DNA of 64,000 bases. Source: Chrysaora quinquecirrha. Its lineage: Eukaryota > Cnidaria > Scyphozoa > Semaeostomeae > Pelagiidae. The DNA lies in assembly GCA_014526335.1 (NCBI GenBank), contig JACTAT010000132.1:186001-250000 (forward strand), written 5' to 3'. A program made the translations under genes and the position numbers. Positions within the stretch are counted from its first letter, which is position 1, and the number at the start of each line of letters is the position of its first letter. The notes beneath the pieces are model-generated. The model was not told the DNA's origin. It did not search any database and was given only the letters and a program-made list of their open reading frames with translations. This document shows, piece by piece, positions 1 to 11,519 of this stretch.

Positions 1-362
1 GTTTAAAACATTTAATTTTTGCCTCAACTTAAAATATTTCTTGATAGGCCTATTATATCTTTTCTTGGGTTTTTTTTACCTTGTTTTATTTTATTGATTA
101 AAATTGCGTATGCTAAACTTTGACTCTTCTCCTGGCTATAAAACTGAATAACTTACAGTAGCTGACGTGACGATAGCTTAAAAAAGTTTTTTTCAAAAAA
201 TTGCGGAATATGAGTGAAAACATATGGGAATGTAAACTTTGCGAAATGGGGTCGGAAGTCAGCTGTAATATAAAAAATTTGGCCATTTTACTTTAACAAC
301 ATTCAACCAATTTGAAATAGAAATATTTTAACTTATCTGCACCACTTTTTCCAACTGTTGTC

Positions 363-495
363 TAGACTTACTACATGAGTCGTTGTTATCGCTATTGAAT
401 TGAATTGCTGGACGCTCAAACTAACTGAAGCGAACAACAACAACATAAATTCAATTCAATGTGAGCGAAAGTTAGGGACTTGGGAAGCAAGTCTA
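363..495. mobile_element. Short inverted-repeat element, TAGACT cap (copy 1)
   Basis: It begins TAGACTTACTACATGAG and ends with CAAGTCTA, the inverted complement of its start. The word TATCGCTATTGA follows the cap. Related copies lie at 4768-4887 and 33844-34716. It has no coding capacity and is probably a non-autonomous DNA transposon. The TA at both ends could belong to the element or be the target duplication. Confidence 0.6.
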
Positions 496-1139
496 ACTGT
501 TGTCGTCATGGCATCTTGGCCTCTGTTTGAAAATGGCTGTCTCGTTTTCATCTCAAGATCCTCGGAAAGTAGTAAGTTCCAAAGTTCTCTTCGTCTTTGT
601 ACTTTCGTTCTCCAAAATTTCACCCGTCCCATGGGACTTTCTATCAAATCAATTTTATTTTTCTAAAATTTTAACTTGTTTTATGCGGACAGCGTCAACA
701 TATGGCCTAAACTTTTGGGGTTAGTTTATAGCATTTTATTCTTTCAAATATCAAAAAAGTTTGTTGTACTTTGGAAAATTTCATGGACAAAATGATTTCA
801 TCTTTATCTCTTTATTTTTGCAGAAAGGTTAAGGCACAACCAACTTGTTGGCCTTGGAAGTTATCCATTGTAACCAAACAAGTGGCCTAAGGCATTTGTA
901 AACAAAGAAATGCAAGAATCTTGTTGGTGGAAAGAATTAACGAATTTGGAATGGTAAGTTTGTTTTAGAACTTCCCTTTGTATTTCATACATTTTGCAGT
1001 TCCTTTAGTTGAACCTTTATTTTAAATCAAAAATACAAAATTTTGGCAATTTTTCTGTCTCGGGCTTAACGAAAGGTTTTTTTTCGAAACTCGCATATCA
1101 AGTGCAGCTGCACATTCAGTTATGGTGATATAGGCTCGC

Positions 1140-1553
1140 AACCTCGTCCCCAGGGTGAATAGGCCTCTACGTGAAACTCCGCTGTCCATATTCGACCCTG
1201 GTATCGGCCAATGTCTATTCGCAATTTGATTGGCTGTTCAAACAATAGAAATCTTAAGTGACGTCACAGTTTCTTCAAAATTTCACACCAAAATAGGCCG
1301 AAAACTGTGTGAAAAACATGTGAAAAAACCAAAAATGATACTACGTGAAATATTGTATCTTGCTTGACAGTTATCAATTAAAATCTTTGCATTTCCTTTC
1401 TAAGATCATCTGCTTTCGGAATCTACATCTTGTTTTGATGCCTAGGCCAAAATTGCCAGTATTTTGGCAGATTTTGTGGCCGGTACCAGGGCCCAAATCG
1501 ATTTGACGGTTGAGATTCGAGGAAACTCGATTTGGGGCCTGGGGACGAGGTTA
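1140..1553. mobile_element. MITE with AACCTCGTCCCCAGG termini (copy 1)
   Basis: The 15-bp left terminus AACCTCGTCCCCAGG is repeated inverted at the right end as CCTGGGGACGAGGTT. About 200 bp of its left half matches, in inverted orientation, the right half of a second copy at 46204-46445, including the stretch around ATTTGATTGGCTGTT. A partial third copy starts near 39690. It is non-coding. Confidence 0.7.
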
Positions 1554-1756
1554 CTTTCGCCTTATTGGAATAGAATGTTAGTATCTTCGAACCAGCCTTT
1601 TGTTTTGACGTTGAAAGATACCAAAACACCTAAATGAAACAAAAATCTTGCTTCGCTACTGATGGAAAATTGTATTTTTGCACAATTTGTGCTGTCAAGT
1701 AAAGCTATGACTAAATTATGAGACTTGTCGGGCGCAACACTGTATTAGACGTGTCT

Positions 1757-1980
1757 CCCAGGCCGAGGGTGGCTAAACATGCGAGTGACAAGCAAGCAAC
1801 ATGTCCCCACGGTCATTTGCATGTCGCGGAGACAAGAAATATTTCTGTGTCTCCAAAAAACATTTTCGTGTCTCTTGCTACAAATTTTATCGCGCGCAAC
1901 AAAGTTTCCGAGGTTGCTAAACTGGGATTCATCGAAGAGACATAAATGTCGCGCATGTCTCCTAGTTTAGCCAGGCCTTA
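1757..1980. mobile_element. Inverted-repeat element with GAGACAT words
   Basis: The right end reads as TAAGGCCTGGCTAAAC on the minus strand and the left end has GGCCGAGGGTGGCTAAAC. The interior repeats GTGTCTC/GAGACA several times. It resembles the GGCCCTGGCC-capped element at 44206 in general plan. The boundaries are approximate. Confidence 0.4.
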
Positions 1981-3004
1981 AGTGTTGTCCTATATGGCAG
2001 AATCATGTTTGAGACTAGGTTGTTGCTTGGGCCCGTGGGGTAGATATTATTTATAATTATTGAAAATATATACAAATCCTCTATTCCTTGTACTTTTCCA
2101 GGCCTTTTCTCACTTTTCTTGACTTGATAACGAGTTCATGCTCGAAACGTCGTTTTTATCTAATATAAGAAAATTTCAAATGGTACAAAATCTATTTTTA
2201 TTCTTGTTTGTTCTTTTCTCACAACAAGGCTAATATCCGGGAAGGATTTTATGCTTGCATGGAACCATACACGGAATATCTCTGTGACATAGTTCCAATT
2301 GTCAGCTTTTCTGGGTCTTAAGATCCGTTGCAGGGTCCACGGTTTGTTCTTAGGATCCAGTGCCAAACATGGTGGTTTAACACTGAAGGTCACATGATAG
2401 ACGAGATCAGTGGAAGATCAGACAAGCTTTGTCATGTCCCTATGTTTTGTTTTTTTTTTCTCAAAATAATCTGCCAAGGAAATGTGCATTTTTTTCAGTC
2501 CTCAGTATCTGTTTGATTAGCTCGCAGAGATTTAAGTTATTGTTTGTGGTCAATCATAGTCCTACTTGAGCCCTCTTCCCCGACCCAAGTGTTCCTCCCT
2601 GGCGTTTCTGCTTCTTGCCTTTGTCGTTCAATCATTTTTCGTGCATGATTTTGTTGAACGAGATTGCGTGTGATTGTGCATCCTCTCTAGGGGCCTCCTA
2701 CTTGCTAATCCTTGTCTTCCTTACCCTTCTCGTAGCAGTGGCGTCGTAGCCAGTGGGGGCATGGGGTGACAGTCACCCCTCCAATTATCGCCAAGATAGG
2801 TTTTGCATATCTCCACAATCTAATCTGCCGAAAAAATGTCGTTGGATTGCGGCTGATAACTCCAAGTCCTAATGTTCTTCCAGCACACCCCCTTAATTGC
2901 TGGACCTTGTCGGGTGTGGTCCTTGTCTTGTTCCTCCTCACAGACCTCACAGTCGGATCGTGGTGCCAAAAGCTCAGCAAGGTTGGGGGTCAGCCCCTTT
3001 CCCA

Positions 3005-3070
3005 AACACGGTAGCGGTAACAGCAATGGTCGAAGTCTCGATTCGTTAACCTTCTACTCAGATCCTGGCG
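3005..3070 (-). mobile_element. tRNA-type SINE fragment
   Basis: Read on the minus strand, this stretch matches the head of the SINEs at 50318 and 51129: a degraded CTCAGTAGTAGGTTA-like A-box region, then AATCGAGAC and a stretch ending in GGTAGC. It is short and diverged. Confidence 0.4.
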
Positions 3071-3551
3071 ACTGCCGCTGAATACGTCATTTCTGCGCCC
3101 ACAGCAGTACATCTGCGCCGCGCAGCTGATAACGTTCCTGGAAGCGCCAAAACCGATTCGTGCCGCGGAACTAAAACCCGAAGGAAATGAAAAACCCCTG
3201 CGGCTGCGCGCAGGCAGGTCAGGTCAGGTCACTCCCGTGACCTGATGGCCGTTGGGGCACTTTGATGAGTTCACAATTTTCCGCCACCGCCGACGGTCCT
3301 GAGCTTCCCTTAGACATGGGCAGGCAGGCTACCAAAAAAAACAAGAACCAATCACTATCATGAAGCAAAGAATATAGAAAAGAAAAAGCTAATCTATCCA
3401 ATTTGAAAGAAAGACTATCAATGATAAACTACAAAATAGAATTACATGAACTTCAGTTAGGCATATCAAAAGTTGCAAACACTTTGATTTTTTCAATTTC
3501 AATTTTTTTTGAAATGAAACGTTTGTGCAAAAAGTTCGAGAATCTTCTTCA

Positions 3552-4003
3552 TTACTGTCCTCTGTAGGTCGTGTAAGAATACGGGTTGAGCAGCAAGGGC
3601 ACATGATAATGTTGTCGAGGATGCAAAATTCTGAAGTAAACATCAACAAAGGGGAAGAAAGTAGATTTATTTTGCTTCTTGAAATATTCAGCAACGAAAA
3701 ACCTCAATCGATAGACACCTTGCTTGAATTGATTCTGCTTGATGAATTTTCCAAGTCGGCCATTTTTGTCAGTTCGACCAGAGCTGATCTTCCTCCAGGA
3801 AACATGTCGCTTCTTGTTTTTCTTGTGAAAATGTGTTTTGCAAAGAACACAACACTGACGTTCCTCCCAGGCAGACCAATTGAGGTGTCGAGGATATGTG
3901 TTGTTAGAGGGCCATCATCGTCATTGTTTGATTTCTTGGCTGCAGAAATGTCTTGGATGCAGAGGAAAGCGATGGCGATAACAACAAAGTGCAGATACGC
4001 CAT
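3552..4003 (-). CDS. 5-hydroxyisourate hydrolase (transthyretin-related), secreted form
   Basis: This enzyme family hydrolyses 5-hydroxyisourate to OHCU in urate breakdown. The start codon is at 4003-4001. Residues 1-21 form a hydrophobic signal peptide, followed by an acidic linker. The family N-terminal signature GPLTTHILDTSIGLPGRNV follows. The middle (SWRKISSGRTDKNGRL) and the C-terminus (HYHVPLLLNPYSYTTYRGQ) are read in a second frame, so one single-base frameshift is needed near 3835-3845, beside short T/A runs. With that base the gene is a single exon of about 150 codons, near the usual length plus a signal peptide. The active-site histidine of TTH and the HYHVP histidine are present. 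The C-terminal tetrapeptide is YRGQ where the family usually has YRGS or YRGT. Many animal homologues are peroxisomal, so a secreted form is notable. The identification is strong; the frameshift is probably a sequencing artefact. Confidence 0.85.
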
Positions 4004-5367
4004 TTTGTGTGCTTTCCTTCAGTTTTCCAACCACTGACCTGAGGAGAAGAGAAATGAGATGTGAGTCAGCGAGAGAGCTTTAATGCAAACGACAGACATC
4101 CCAGCTTGAATTGACGTGAATAATCACGTGAACAGTGACAAAATCATCTGGTTTGACCTGTTTTGCATCACGTGAAAGTGTTGTTTTTCAAAAATGCATT
4201 GTTTCAGGTGTTCGCTTTTGGGTCTTATTCGCAGTTAAAAAAATTGCATTTTCGTCAATAATATCACTTTTTTCTTGGCCTAAGTCCGTCTCACAATTCG
4301 CACCCCACTGGAAGTCTAGCAAAAGGTTTCTGTTTTGGGTTGAGATGCATGATACAGAGTCTTGAAGAACATTGACGTAAAGAAGGTCAGCTGGAACACA
4401 ACAAAATATTTTGCCACACCCGAAACACGTCTGTTTTTCTTTATTTAGTGAGGAAGAAACGTTTTTCTGGTTTCCAATAGAATCGAGGCCTTAGGCCTAT
4501 AGCGGTTCGAAACGGAATTGTCGACTCCATGAAAAATGGCGCCAGGGGGGCCTAAACCATCATGCATTGCGTCCACGCATCTCATGTCTGTAGAATGTGC
4601 TGCACAGCTGCACACTGATGCTGCAGTGTCACTGCACCTGACAAGGGCTTTACACTGGTGATTGTGATGATGATGGCAATTCAATGATAATGATGATAAT
4701 GATTGCAATAATGATGGTGGAGACGATAATAATAATAATCATTGCTAAATCATTGCATTGTAGGATATAGACTTACTACCTGAGTTGTTGCTATCGCTAT
4801 TGAGTTAAAATGCTGGGCGCTCAGTTTTAGCGATCTCGGTTTGGTACTAGTCTCAGTTTGATGAACGATAACTGGGACACAAGTCTATGTAGTATATATA
4901 ACAACATAAAAAATTGAATCGATTCATCCTGTGATCTCATCGTTTTCAACGACATTCATTCCATCAATACATAAAATTATATTCACCCACTAAATGATAA
5001 TACTATACATACATCAATACTAAAGGTGCCCAGATCACGTGGGTAGGCTATTCTACACTGTATTATATTTAAACATTAAAAAATCACACCGCCATCTCAA
5101 AGGGTTCTTATTCCAAGTCCCTCAAACATTCAACAAAATCAGCCTCTTGTCCATAAACATGAAAACAAGGCAGGGGTAATTTGTTCAAAAACAAGGAGTG
5201 GCTCATCCGTATTTTCCAACATTGTTCTTTTTCATTTTAAATTAGCCTCTTGTCCTACACGTGAAAACGAGGTAGCAAACTGCCCAATAAGGTCATATAT
5301 TAAAGGATTGCTCCTGCGTAGTCCTAAACGTTCTCCCACGCAGTTTCATTTCATGATGTCGCATGAA
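4004..5367. other. Intergenic, no gene seen
   Basis: Upstream side of the HIU hydrolase and downstream side of the membrane-protein exon. It contains one TAGACT-capped element (4768-4887), a GAT-rich stretch at 4655-4740, and about 70 bp at 4395-4450 resembling 21075-21140. No promoter motif is convincing. Confidence 0.5.
4768..4887. mobile_element. Short inverted-repeat element, TAGACT cap (copy 2)
   Basis: It starts TAGACTTACTACCTGAG and ends ACACAAGTCTA. TATCGCTATTGAG follows the cap and CGATAACTGGGAC precedes the right end, so both the cap and the ATCG-containing word are inverted across the element. It is non-coding and about 120 bp. Confidence 0.65.
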
Positions 5368-5840
5368 TTATACTAGTGTCTCACGAGCACCACGGTGCGA
5401 CTGCGCAGTCCTTGATTTTGGATCCATTTCAATGAAGAAAGCTTCATGTTTATTGGCTGAAATATCGAACAGTCTCATTACGTAATTTTGTAATTTATTA
5501 TGCAATCCTTGCCGGCGTAATTTTGAACAATTATGGCATATATTTTCCACGTCTTTCCCGCGGTTACACTCGGGAATATCGTACTGTCGCAGGGCGTACA
5601 CTCCAGCAACAACTAATATTATAATGAACACTGATCCAACAATAGGCGCAACCAATAATGTTCTGTTGTAAAATACTGTCCCATCTTTTGAATCTGCCTC
5701 GTTCTCATTATAAGGAAATGAGCCTCCTTCCCAATCGAATTTTCCGTTGCTGAAGTTCATATTTTGTTGTTGTTGATGTATTGGGTTCTTGTTGATGATA
5801 TCAGTCTTTGGTTGTTGTTGTTGTTTTTGTTGTTGTGATT
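5368..5840 (-). CDS. Last exon of a single-pass membrane protein, BAMBI-like tail
   Basis: A good splice acceptor (TTTCTTTACAG) ends at 5841. The exon opens in phase 1 and runs to a stop at 5368. It encodes a Q-rich juxtamembrane stretch, an NRT glycosylation sequon, one membrane segment (VAPIVGSVFIIILVVAGVY), and a cytoplasmic tail of about 75 residues with NICHNCSKLRRQGLHNKL. The C-x2-C-x-K-x-R spacing and the lack of any kinase domain resemble the tail of BAMBI, the TGF-beta pseudoreceptor, which also ends in one exon holding the membrane segment and tail. That match is from memory of the family and is moderate. No cysteine-rich ectodomain exon was found. A same-strand signal-peptide exon at 20189-20282 has a compatible phase. 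Another type I membrane protein is possible. Confidence 0.5.
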
Positions 5841-6331
5841 CTGTAAAGAAAGAATTGACGTTATTACAACTTCGGGTTAAAACACTTTTTTCTTCTTAAA
5901 TATTGCTACGAATAAGGCCTGAAATTTTTGTTGCCCATTGAAAGAGCATAATTTTTTCGCTTGCTTTTTACATTCACTCTGGCTGTCTTATTTTCATGTT
6001 TACCTGAAATTCTTAAGGCATATAAAAGGCCAGCCTCAGCTTGTTCTTATTTTGTTCTTAAAATCCGGGCAAAATCCAGGCTCGTGTTCTTATAAAATTG
6101 TTCTTATAAGGAAAGGAAGAGTGTACTCGACCAAAATTTGTGTATATTCATTGAACATGTAGATTCATTTCTGTTCAAGGAACTGAAGGATTAAGAACAG
6201 ATTAAGGATATTGTAGGCTGAAAAAGGCAAAAATCTAATAGAACAAAACGGTATGGTTCTTATAAAAAAACAGTGCATCATCATCACCCTTCCCCTCTAA
6301 TAAGATGTTAACAGCGAGCCTCAAGTCAAGT
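5841..6331. repeat. Degenerate AAGAAC-word element remnants
   Basis: This is intronic or intergenic. The stretch 6012-6275 carries repeated GTTCTTAT and TTAAGAAC words and ends with GGTTCTTATAAAAAAACAGTG, a decayed version of the right terminus of the capped elements. No coding sequence. Confidence 0.4.
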
Positions 6332-6718
6332 TACACGCATTTTTTTTTATAAGGAAGTTCGGCTCAGGGTCAATACTGAAAATTCCTTAACTGATGGTGA
6401 AAATTGAGTACTCAATATTCCTTAGCAATTCCTTAACTTCTTACTTTGTGATTCTTAAAAACAACCAATGGTCAAGGAAATATAGGTCATAAAGGTTTCA
6501 GAAGACGAGTAGAAATGAATACTGATTGAAAACCATTGGCGATAAGTATTGCTTGCTCTGTTAATTCAAAATTTCATTTTTTTAATCGAAATCTTAAGTT
6601 AAAGAAAAAGTCAGATTCCTTAGTAGTCTCCGGTCCAGTACTAGAAATTCCTTAAGTTTTTGCCAGCCCGAGAACTACCTTCCTTATAAAGCACTTCCTT
6701 ATAAAATAAATGCGCGTA
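6332..6718. mobile_element. TACACGC-capped element with AAGGAA words
   Basis: The left end TACACGCATTTTTTTTTATAAGGAAG is mirrored on the right by CTTCCTTATAAAATAAATGCGCGTA. The interior has several ATTCCTTAA/ATTCCTTAG words, matching the word beside the cap. It is non-coding, about 387 bp, and related to 19481-19888 and 21222-21574. Confidence 0.65.
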
Positions 6719-7142
6719 TTTTACTGGCAAAGTTTAGCCTTTGCGCAGACTGAAACGGACCGAAACACTCCTTCTGCGCGCAGGCTAGTATTGATGAACA
6801 ATGTTTGATACATGGTCGACCAGGGCGCGAACGGTTTGGAAGAAAATATATGCACGTAAATCCATAACAAAACCTTTTCCAGTGAGCACGATTGAACCGC
6901 TCTATGATAAATGACTATAAATTGAAAATGTGATTAAATGGAAACTACAGCAACCCCCCGTGATAGATTAAATATCTTGTATCCTATCACACATAACACA
7001 GACTTAAATCCAATTAAATATGGTTAGCCTTCTATTGTTCCATTATCGAACGTCTATTGTTTAATAATCCAATCAAATGTTTTGATAAGATCGTTGTTTC
7101 TCATTCATCGCGACGTTATTCATCATTCGTCTGAACCTTTTC

Positions 7143-7563
7143 TAAGGCTTTTGTTTTCATATCCACTTATCAAATTAACTTATACGATCTTTCATAAACC
7201 AATGGCATTACCCAGCATTCATTGCGAGCCTAGCTACAATGTCCGTGGCCAATACTGCTTCGAATGTTTTGTGTTTTGTTGAGGTGCAATTCTGAGGCAG
7301 AAACTGACAGGGCAACAAACAATTTTATTACCCAGAATTCATTGCAAGATTAGTTTATTACCCATGATTCACTTCGAGCTTAGCTATATGTCCTTGCAAT
7401 GCAAGCTTCAAAATTGCTTTAGAGAAATGATTTAGTGCTCCCATTATCAGATAAACTTCTAGGATCTCTCTCTTATAACAAATGAAATTACCCAGACTTC
7501 ATTGCAAGCTTCGGATGATATTACCCATGGTTCATTTTGAGCTTAGCAGTATTACATGCTTTC
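7143..7563. repeat. 420-bp direct repeat, left copy
   Basis: Nearly identical to 8748-9167, from TAAGGCTTTTG to ACATGCTTTC. Each copy contains about five degenerate units of TTACCCA-x-ATTCATTGCGAGCTTAG. The left copy ends inside the transposase fragment at a 6-bp shared GCTTTC; the right copy continues into unrelated DNA. Confidence 0.8.
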
Positions 7564-8747
7564 TTTTGGATGGTATATTGATATGTGCTTCCCATCTGCG
7601 GCAGCAAATGCATTTGGAAATTGCCAACGTTCTTCTGTGCCTTGTGCAAGCTTCATCCATTCGTTCTCTGTATTTGGGCAAGTGAAATATTCATCTTTCA
7701 GTGCATTATAAATTCCATCACATACCTTTGGAATAAATTTGCTGATTGTGGTCTCATGTATTCTGAATTGATATTGTAAGCTATTGTAGCTTTCACCTGT
7801 AGCAAGAAACCTAAGTGTCACTGCTAATTTCTCCTCTGGGCTTATAGGCTTTCGTAGGTGGGTAGTTTGTCCTTCAATGGATGGACGAATTTTGAACAAG
7901 AGCATCTGTACAAAAATGTTATAAAAAAATTTTAATCAAAGAAAATTTAATTCTGATTAATAATAAAATTCTTTACTGGATGAAAATGAAAACCGTGTTT
8001 GGGACTAGTCTAGGTATCTAGCTAAGCTATCTATAAGATAAAACACCTAAGCAAAGAGCGAAATCAGAAAAATAAATATGGACCTGTACAATAATGTTAT
8101 TGATAACTATATAAACCTTAGCATTTATTCATGAATAATCTATAAACATTACAGTAAAATAAAAAAATATTAGGCCTAACCTCAAACGTTTCTGTATTCA
8201 TTCTCATAAACCTTCTGTAATCCCCTCTGTCTGCCAATATTAACTCCTTTACCAAATTTGTGTACAAACTTTTATTATCACGTTCAGTTAACCATGGTTT
8301 TACCCAATAAACTCTTTTTTTCCTCTTTTTTTTCTTCTGCATATTCAATGCACAACACAGCAAAATAGCAGCCACAGCCTTCTCTCTTTCGTCATCACTC
8401 GACTCACTCGACTCGATACTCTGAAACTCCATTTTCTCACAATAGGCCCCTCACAGTCGTCAGTGGCAATCTTGAATGTTTCAGAAGAAGTTTACGCGCC
8501 AACACTGCCCTGAATCGCGCGCCAAAAATGTCGGCTCCTTTGAAAAACTTGTAGGATTCAAAAAAATTTGATCAGCAATCAAATTGAAATGCCGCGAGAT
8601 GGATTAAAAAACTTGGTTTTATCACCTCCAACGCGCAACTACAAGCAACTTTTACCGCACCTTACACTATCGCATTCTCTCGCTGTTTGTCATCACAGAA
8701 AAAATGTGAAGCAACTTGTACCTAGAGATGATAGTGTAATCCCGCCT
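7558..8747 (-). pseudogene. PIF/Harbinger transposase, 3'-truncated
   Basis: Exon 1 (8432-8181) encodes an acidic N-terminus, a lysine-rich patch, then YWVKPWLTERDNKSLYTNLV and FMRMNTETFE, typical of the start of Harbinger transposases. It splices in phase 0 (GAG|GTTAGG to TTTGTACAG|ATG) into exon 2 (7905-7563), which has an HTH-like region (RFRIHETTISKFIPKV) and stops just after AAADGKHISIYHPKES, the first catalytic aspartate. The other two acidic residues are absent: the frame runs into the 420-bp repeat and stops. The 5' end of the element is probably the GGCGGGATTACACTATC terminus (read from 8746), next to TTAA, which fits a TTA/TAA target site. This copy cannot make active transposase. 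Confidence 0.8.
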
Positions 8748-9167
8748 TAAGGCTTTTGTTTTCATATCCACTTATCAAATTAACTTATACGATCTTTCAT
8801 AAACCAATGGCATTACCCAGCATTCATTGCGAGCCTAGCTACAATGTCCTTGGCCAACACTGCTTCGGATGTTTTGTGTTTTGTTGCGCTCCAATAGTGA
8901 GGCAGAAACTGACAGGGCGAAAAACACTTCTTATTACCCAGAATTCGTTGCAAGATTAGTTTTTTACCCATGAGTCATTGCGAGCTTATATATGTCCTTG
9001 CAATGCAAGCTTCAAAATTGCTTTAGAGAAATGATTTAGTGCTCCCATTATCAGATAAACTTCTAGGATCTCTCTCTTATAACAAATGAAATTACCCAGA
9101 CTTAATTGCAAGCTTAGGATGATATTACCCATGGTTCATTTTGAGCTTAGCAGTATTACATGCTTTC
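8748..9167. repeat. 420-bp direct repeat, right copy
   Basis: Pairs with 7143-7563. It starts exactly at the TAA next to the Harbinger terminus and runs into AAAGTGTGATG, so it is likely the original locus. The internal TTACCCA/ATTCATTG units are conserved between the two copies. Confidence 0.8.
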
Positions 9168-10641
9168 AAAGTGTGATGATAACAACAAATGGGATTGTGA
9201 GCCTAGCTAGCTACATGCCCCAAGATGCTTTGAAAGTATTGTGAAGTTTGAGGTCTGGAAATGGGCAGAAGATCTAAAGGGGAAGGGATGAAAACAGTCC
9301 TTTTGACTGACTTCTTTTTATTATGATTTTGTCACTGTTCTCCACATATTTTCCGAAGGATTGCACCCTAAAGTTAATTTCCCTGCATGCTTTGGCAGTG
9401 TTGTACATGTTGGCAGAAGCGTCGAACGGGACGGGATTCAAGGAGATATTTTGAGTTTGATGGAATAATTTCAACTCACAGGAAGGGTAAAATTAGGGAG
9501 ACGTGGCGGTTAAGGGGGGTTAATGTTTTAGCAGAGAAAGGTGGTTTAATTAGGCTTCTGTGGTGGCAGAAATTAATGGTGAAACAGCGGTAAAGTTAAG
9601 TCAAAGTCAAACAAAGAAAAGAAAACATTCAACAGAAAAAAGCAGGTGGCCTAGACACGGCGCCATTTTGAAAATGAAAGCAGACGAAATGACGATATTG
9701 AGACTAAAGGGACAACAAGTTTTATTTATGTTTATTAAATATTTTATTTTTTTCATTGAGACGATAGTCGCAATCGACATCTCGCTATTGCTTCATTCAA
9801 GGGGGGATACCTTGTTAGGCCAATCAGTGACGTGCAGGAGTAGACTGGTGTGAAGTTTGTTAGGTCACGTCACTGAAGGCCATTGAAGTTTTTATAAAAA
9901 TAAGCGAAATAGCTCTATCGTCCTGAAAATACACCATCCAATTTCGCGCCTTTTTTATTTTCGCTGGCTTAATTTATCGTGGCTCTAATTTTCATGGAAA
10001 TTCGCGCATCTTCTAATCGAGGGGCATTTCACTCTGCAAAAAGGCGTACGAGATTTTCATGAAAACAAAAGGACTTTCAAGGGATTTCAGAGAAAACAAT
10101 AGGACTTCCAGCAAAGGTGTACGAGACTTTCAAGGAGTTAATTTTCGCGCGGCTGCCAAACTCCGCTTTGTGTCGTTGGTTTTTGCAACTGGAGACCAAA
10201 AAGCCATGCACGTGAAATGCAATTCATTCATCTAGATCACATCACGAACCATATTCTTCTGCTTAACGAAACAGTATTTCTAACGGGCACTATACATTCC
10301 ACTTGTCCACTTGCTAAACACAACAGCTAAGAAAATGTATACAGACGAAATAAGACGGTTTTACCTTTAACTTGGTTTTACAACCATTTGCATTGAAATA
10401 AGATGTTGAGCAATGAGTGCATGTTATAATTCGCGCACCTAACTTAGCTAGGCGAACAATGGCCTTTATCGCCCGCCTATAATTCTCGCAAATTTTTCGG
10501 CGAGAAAGTAAAAATAGCTTTTAAACTCATGTATAGTGAGTTAGCCCAGAAGAACTCAACGATAAACGAAGACAAGAAATGACGTAACATTCGTAAACTA
10601 AACCCCAGGCCCCTGCACTGATTTTCGAGTTCCAAACAAAC
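9168..10641. other. No gene seen; one MITE-like copy at 10018-10133
   Basis: Open frames are short and lack family resemblance. The stretch 10018-10133 (GAGGGGCATTTCACTC, then GTACGAGA and GGACTT words) is a decayed inverted copy of the element at 18384-18517. The rest is plain AT-rich DNA. Confidence 0.45.
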
Positions 10642-11041
10642 TACACTTTTTTTCAATAAGCAACTTGACTTTTGTCCAGCCCTCAAAGTTGCTTAAAATT
10701 TTAGACATTTCAGCCTTCAAAATTACTTAAAAGTTGCTTAACATTTTTTGTACCTAACAACCACCCTTAACTTCGTGGGTCAAAATCGTCAACTGTTAAG
10801 GCTCGCAACACGACTTTAGGGAGACAGTAAGTGGAAAACGTTAGCTAACTAACTTCAATATGCAATGCAAAACATAAGAACGAACAATTTCCTAACAATA
10901 AGAAAGAGGAAAGAGTATAAGCTTGGTTGTTTGACCTCTTAGTTGCTTACAGTAATTCAATTGAGCCCTCAAGTTGCTTAATGTTAGGGTCAGTTTAGGC
11001 CTAGTTGCTTATTGAGCGGTTGCTTATTAAAAAAAAGTGTA
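10642..11041. mobile_element. TACAC-capped element with AAGCAAC words (copy 1)
   Basis: It begins TACACTTTTTTTCAATAAGCAAC and ends GTTGCTTATTAAAAAAAAGTGTA. AAGCAAC or its complement recurs through both halves, often next to GAGGGCT/AGCCCTC. It is homologous, in inverted orientation, to 22169-22548. Non-coding. Confidence 0.75.
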
Positions 11042-11519
11042 GGATTGTTGCTGTTGTCCCGATCACTGATCTCAAAAAAAAGATTTTAGTTCTGAGTTGT
11101 TCAGTAACACAGAAAATTGTTTCACTTATCAACAAGGAAACACTGAGGCCGTCCGCATTTGATAAACAACTTAATTATTTCTATGTCGATTTTGTTTGTT
11201 AAATTTACGTCATAATTTGATCTAATTTAAGTTAGTTATGAAAAACAAAAACATTAAAATGGCGGGGCGACACAAAGACAGAGAATAGAATGAGATTAAA
11301 CTTAATTTAAGGATAAAAAAGGTTTATCACTTTAAAATTATTTTATTTAATTTAAAGTTTCCTTCTTGTTGATAATAAAATATGTTTTGTTGGCTCAGGG
11401 TTAGTTAATGGCTAGTTGTTGTTGCTGTAAAAAATGTTGTTGTTGTTTGTGAAAGGCAAACGATCTAGAATACTGCCAAAGCTCTGTTGTGACCATGATT
11501 ATGACCTGGCGGTACTAAT

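Larger units (their letters stand above)
1..3551. other. Intergenic, repeat-rich, no gene seen
   Basis: Apart from the inverted-repeat elements and the SINE fragment listed separately, I see no coding sequence. All open frames are under 100 codons and look like chance. Around 2740 a GTGGCGTCGTAGCCAG string resembles the CAGTGGCGTAGC-type termini of many hAT elements, but I found no matching right end. A GC-richer block at 3090-3320 is unexplained. Confidence 0.5.

Noticed and set aside
2737..2790. hAT transposon left end
   Set aside because: Only a resemblance to CAGTGGCGTAGC; no right end, target duplication or transposase found.
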